Shown: positions 60,256-64,000 of the stretch, in pieces
Layout: every line of letters starts with the position of its first letter
Numbering within the stretch: position 1 is the first letter of the stretch
NCBI RefSeq assembly: GCF_028389875.1
Contig: NC_084663.1
Coordinates: 116,755,301-116,819,300 of the forward strand
Direction of reading: 5' to 3'
From: Rhea pennata
Taxonomy: Eukaryota; Chordata; Aves; Rheiformes; Rheidae
Length of the DNA stretch: 64,000 nucleotides
The notes under the pieces: model-generated
What the model saw: the letters and a program-made list of their open reading frames with translations, nothing else
The model's database searches: none
Told to the model about the DNA's origin: nothing
Translations under genes and position numbers: made by a program

Positions 60256-62605
60256 CGTGCTCTGCCGAGCCTCTGCTTGGCAGCACTTGTGCTACCTGAG
60301 GAAATTTGGGCTTCTGGCTTAACAGAGGGGAAAATAATGTGGTGGTCCTCTTCACTTGAGCTAAATAATAGCCCCTTTCACATGCAGAGGCCGTTAGGAA
60401 ATAGTTTTATCTTGATTTTGGGGGCATCTGCGGAAGAAGTCAGGCTAACTGGCCTCAGTGGCTTTGCTTTCACTGAGAGAAAGAAGAATTTAGTGACAGA
60501 TGCTAAAAGGTTGGAGGATGTTTTTAAAGACAGACCCTCTGAGTACAAGTGTTGGAAAGTGGAGGGGTCTCTTTGCTCTTTTCAGCCTCACCACAACATC
60601 AGGAAAGCTAGACACCTTTGCAACTGCCAGTCACTGTTGGATTTTGTAGAGAAAGAGGTGTAGGAAGCTTAACTGGCTCTATGCAAAGCTCTAGAAGCTA
60701 CTATATTACTTTTGTGCTGTTTTCAATCTGTACTGACTTCCCAAAAGTTACACCAGAATTACCAGTAGGAAGGAAAAGTATCAATTTACAACTGCCATGG
60801 CCATTGGTTTTTTTTTTTTCCTGATATGAAAAAAAACATGACAAAATCCATTCGTTGGCTTATCCCAAAACCATGCATCGAGATTAAATGCTGTGGCAAA
60901 GATAGGTTGAGCTTGATATGTAAATTCTGTATGTAAATTTTAATTGCTGTAAATATATTATCAAGCACTTTAGGTTGTTGATACTTGAGCTAGTACTACA
61001 TTTTGGAGCATTGTTTAGTCAAATATCTTACATTGGGCTTTAAAATAGTCGCAGAATCATGTAATTAATTCTGCAGTGTGATGTTAAATGTACTGCCGCA
61101 TATAGTTTACCTGTACACAAGCCTCTACTAGCAGAACTCTTAAAGCTCAGCGTATATGTGATATGCACATTGCTCTGAAGAAATTCTGAAAGCTTTTTCT
61201 GACAAAGCCGTATAAAGTTGGAGATTGGGAGAATCTGGTTCTCGGTATCTGCTGGAGAAGGACAGATGAATTGCGAAGACTAGTGCAATATTGATGCTGC
61301 AGATGCTACGCCTCACTGAATTCAGAGAAGGGTTTTTCCCTTGAGTGGCAGAAAATTTCTGCAATACTTAGCACAGGAATAATATGTCTTTTACATGATC
61401 CCTATTCAAAACATTACAGTGTAAAAAGTCATCAAAAATTTTTACAGCATTAGAAAGCCCATGGATTTACTATCCTTGTGTTTTCTTTCCAACAAGGCTA
61501 GAATCTATTCCTAGTTACTGCTATGTATGTATGAGTTTCAAGCAATAACAGCTTGAATTCGATTGAATTCAACACATTTTTTCCTAGAGGGCAGTAGAGT
61601 CTCAAGAGTTAGTGAATTCATGGAAAATGATTTAGATTTGATTTTGCTAGTTTTTTAGGAAAGAGTTGATAACATCTATAAATTAATATATTTGTGCATG
61701 TCAGCTTTATTTTTTTGCTTTTACAAAAGTATCCTGTGTAGGATTACTCACTAGCCAGTTTGAGAAGAGAGGGCAGTGTTAGTACTCTTGCTTACACAGT
61801 CGGAGGATGGGATTCCTGGACAGCTGATATGAATTATTTGCTCTGCTTGTAATGCATTCCAGGGATGTAACTTGCTTAGACACTTCTCCAAACACTCCTA
61901 TGCTGCCATCTCTGTCAGCTAAGCTGCAGCTTCTGGATACGTAACTAAGAAAAAAACTAACCATTTTGCAACTTGTGACATAAAAATGAGAGTTATCAAG
62001 ATCAGTAGGAATATTATTGATTTATTCATTAAGACTTTGGGAGAAAGCTTACAGTTTGTCACCAGGGTGCTGACAGGTGAAGCTAAGGCTTTTCAGAACC
62101 TGATTTAATAGCTCTCTAGTTCAGTTACATTGAGTTCAGTCTCTAGCCTTCCAACACCCATGTACTTAAATCTGTTAATTTGCTATCGCAAATAGAGCCC
62201 ATTGCTTCAATAGTAGCATTGTTGATTTCTGTGGGAAAGCTCACAGTGTTGAAGGTATGCGTGTATTTAAGTATTCTGAAAAATTAATTTGTCTTTCCTA
62301 GCAGAAGACTCCCTTGTTGATTACAGTTCTAGGAAAAGGCTTTGTTTAAAGTTGTCTTTTAACAACTTTAACAACAAATTGTTCCCCAGAATCTTAACTG
62401 CTCCCCTCTGTACATGAGTTTTCTCTCAGGTCAAGAGGAAAAGGGTTCTTTGGGCCATATAAATTGTCCTGCCCTGTGCTTTTCAGAGGATGGCAATTTT
62501 CTCCTACAATGTGGGTGAGAATTGCTTGCTACATGTCTGCCAGCAGCCTGGCCTGCCTTATCAGATGAGAGTCATTTGATGGAGTTTTTTTCTTTTCTCA
62601 TAGGG
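60256..62605. other. Region upstream of PAXBP1, no protein gene recognised
   Basis: A plus-strand open frame runs out of the CpG island to a stop at 60661-60663. Its first in-frame ATG is near 60337 (MWWSSSLELNNS onward, about 108 residues). No domain is recognisable. By position this could be part of a divergent lncRNA. The rest is ordinary AT-rich intergenic sequence. Confidence 0.5.
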
Positions 62606-62609
62606 GAGA

Positions 62610-63225
62610 ATATGAGCAGAGTTTGCCAGCAGCATCCTGGGCTCTATTAATAATAACAAAGCCAGGAGATCAAGCAAAGGGGTTATTCCCCTTTTCCTCT
62701 TCTCTTTGTAGTCTCTACCTGGAGTACTGCATGCAGTTTTGAGCCCCTCAGTACAAGAAAGATATAGACCAACTGTAACAAGTCCAGTGGAGGGACCCAG
62801 GGCAGTCAGGGCTTGAGCACATAACTGAGAAAAGAGTGAGGGAACTGAAATTATTCAGCCTGGAGAAGAGAGGGGGGAGAGAGGGGGGGCCTAAAAGCAG
62901 TCTTTCCATACATAGGAAGAGGTTTCTGACAAGGCAGAGCCAGCCTTTTCAGGGAGGTGCGTGTTGAGAAAACAAGATGGGTCACAAATTGAACAAGAGG
63001 GAGATTCCGATTTAATACGACGAAAAAATTTCACAAGAACAGACAGGTAATGAAGCAGGTTGCTCAGAGAAGTTGTGCAGGCTGCATTCTTGGAGGTTTT
63101 CAAGACCTGCCTGGACCAGCCCTGAGTAGCCTGATCTGATCCCAGAGATCAGATCTTTGCTTTGGGCAGGCAGCTGGGCTGGAGACCTCCCGAGGTCCCA
63201 TCCAACCCTCGCTCAGGTTGTTTTA
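62610..63225 (+). mobile_element. CR1 LINE 3' fragment, diverged
   Basis: It matches the plus-orientation CR1 landmarks in order: CCAGCAGCATCCTGGGCTC, CTGGAGTACTGCATGCAGTT, CAGTACAAGAAAGATATAGA, TTCAGCCTGGAGAAGAGAGG, and a tail CGAGGTCCCATCCAACCCTC. The copy is about 0.6 kb and degraded, with a G-rich stretch near 62872-62888. Confidence 0.88.
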
Positions 63226-63369
63226 CAACTGGAGGTGCTTGGTTATGTCTTTTTTCTGTCTGAATAAGACACACCCACAAAACAAAATTGGCAACAGATT
63301 TCAATTCTTAGAATACAATATATAAAGGAATGTATACTGATACTTTCTAAATTATTTTTTTACATTTTC

Positions 63370-63375
63370 TTTATT
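63370..63375 (-). terminator. C21orf62: Candidate C21orf62 polyadenylation signal
   Basis: AATAAA on the minus strand about 190 nt after the stop codon and before the CR1 element. Usage is not proven. Confidence 0.4.
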
Positions 63376-63566
63376 CATTAAGATAGTGCTTACTGAATTG
63401 GTTTGATGAGTCTGCATCATTTTAAATACCTCCTTGTAGAGTGCTATCACAGTCAAAACTACCCACCCCATAATGACTTTTCCTGGCCAAGCCAAATAGA
63501 TTTACAGAAGTCTCATCTTTCTCTTAGCTGGTACCATGTGCCTGGCCACTGAGTATGTTAAACAGC

Positions 63567-64000
63567 TCAGTAAATGAATGTTACAACATAGCTCTTGTTA
63601 TCTGATGTTGAGAAAATATCAGAGTATAGCAAGTTAGGAAAGTGGTCTGTGATACTAGAGACATTTTCCACACTATAGGACTTCAGCAAAGAATATCCAT
63701 TGAAAAGAGAGGTATCCAGAAAAGAAATATATACAAACATTTGCCTGTCTTTGTTGTGCACTGCAAGTGGGTCCCCTTTCTCGTTGTTGCTGCCGCTATA
63801 GATGGTTACGCTCTGCTCTGGAAATTGTCCCTTGACCTTGTTTTTTACTCGGAGCTTTCGCAGTCCCCAGATGGTCAAGTATTCTGTTGGGAGAGGAGTG
63901 GTGCCGCAGAAGGACAGCTTCAAATCACACACCCTTGTGAAGTTAAGGACCATCTCCAGCCCAGAGGTGTCTGTGAACCAAATTGTCAGGTCGCTGTTGT
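63567..64000 (-). CDS. C21orf62: C21orf62-like protein, C-terminal part (cut by window edge)
   Basis: The minus-strand frame is open from the right edge (NSDLTIWFTDTSGLEMVLNF onward) to TGA at 63569-63567, giving 144 codons and no intron. I identify it as C21orf62 partly from sequence and mainly from gene order: in human this gene is next after PAXBP1 on the same strand. The visible part has three N-glycosylation sequons (NFT, NVS, NKS), two close cysteines (CDLKLSFC) and ends SYVVTFIY. This suits a secreted or extracellular protein, but the signal peptide would lie off the edge. Its function is poorly known. The Met at 63953 is internal and is not a start. Confidence 0.75.
   Translation of the reverse strand, partial: NSDLTIWFTDTSGLEMVLNFTRVCDLKLSFCGTTPLPTEYLTIWGLRKLRVKNKVKGQFPEQSVTIYSGSNNEKGDPLAVHNKDRQMFVYISFLDTSLFNGYSLLKSYSVENVSSITDHFPNLLYSDIFSTSDNKSYVVTFIY

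Noticed and set aside
58925-60355. 476-codon minus-strand frame taken as one protein
   Set aside because: It contains PAXBP1 exon 1 but runs past the clear donor at 59146 and begins at a GTG far upstream. The true product is spliced.
63567-63953. Treating Met at 63953 as the start of a 128-residue protein
   Set aside because: The frame is open to the window edge, with sequence upstream that continues the same protein. The Met is internal.

Overview
The window looks like avian nuclear DNA. The evidence is interrupted genes with GT-AG introns, two CpG-island promoters, and several 3'-end copies of CR1 LINEs, including one with the bird-type CR1 tail. Gene content and order match the human chromosome 21q22.11 block SYNJ1 - PAXBP1 - C21orf62, with all three genes on the minus strand. 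The species cannot be fixed from the sequence alone.

Layout. (1) 1-24.9 kb: the 5' third of SYNJ1 (synaptojanin 1), read right to left. Nine exons encode residues 1-400, which cover the N-terminus and most of the Sac1 phosphoinositide phosphatase domain, including the catalytic C-x5-R motif. The rest of the gene lies beyond the left edge. A probable first exon lies in a CpG island at about 24.4-25.2 kb and can add 30 residues. (2) 25.2-33.2 kb: intergenic, with one CR1 fragment and no gene I can support. (3) 33.6-59.6 kb: the complete coding region of PAXBP1 (GCFC1). I traced it through 18 exons with consistent phase, for a predicted 970 residues. The first exon carries long Ala/Gly/Pro/Gln tracts and sits in a second CpG island at about 58.85-60.25 kb. 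(4) 60.3-63.4 kb: intergenic, with a probable divergent noncoding transcript start at the PAXBP1 promoter and a diverged CR1. (5) 63.57-64.0 kb: the C-terminal part of C21orf62, cut by the right edge.

The three genes are neighbours by ancestry, not parts of one pathway. SYNJ1 acts in synaptic vesicle and endosomal phosphoinositide turnover. PAXBP1 is a nuclear GCFC-domain protein linking PAX3/PAX7 to histone methylation, with relatives in the splicing machinery. C21orf62 is a poorly characterised, probably secreted protein.

I found no wholly new system. The most interesting unexplained signals are: a perfect TISU/YY1 element whose AUG opens a 226-codon frame overlapping PAXBP1 exon 1 out of frame; a 69-nt pre-miRNA-like hairpin in a PAXBP1 intron whose only internal arm mismatch becomes G-U in the sense strand; the SYNJ1 N-terminal extension; and the homopeptide expansion in PAXBP1 exon 1. 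Exon edges come from reading splice signals and codon phase by eye. UTR ends and transcription starts are not resolved.
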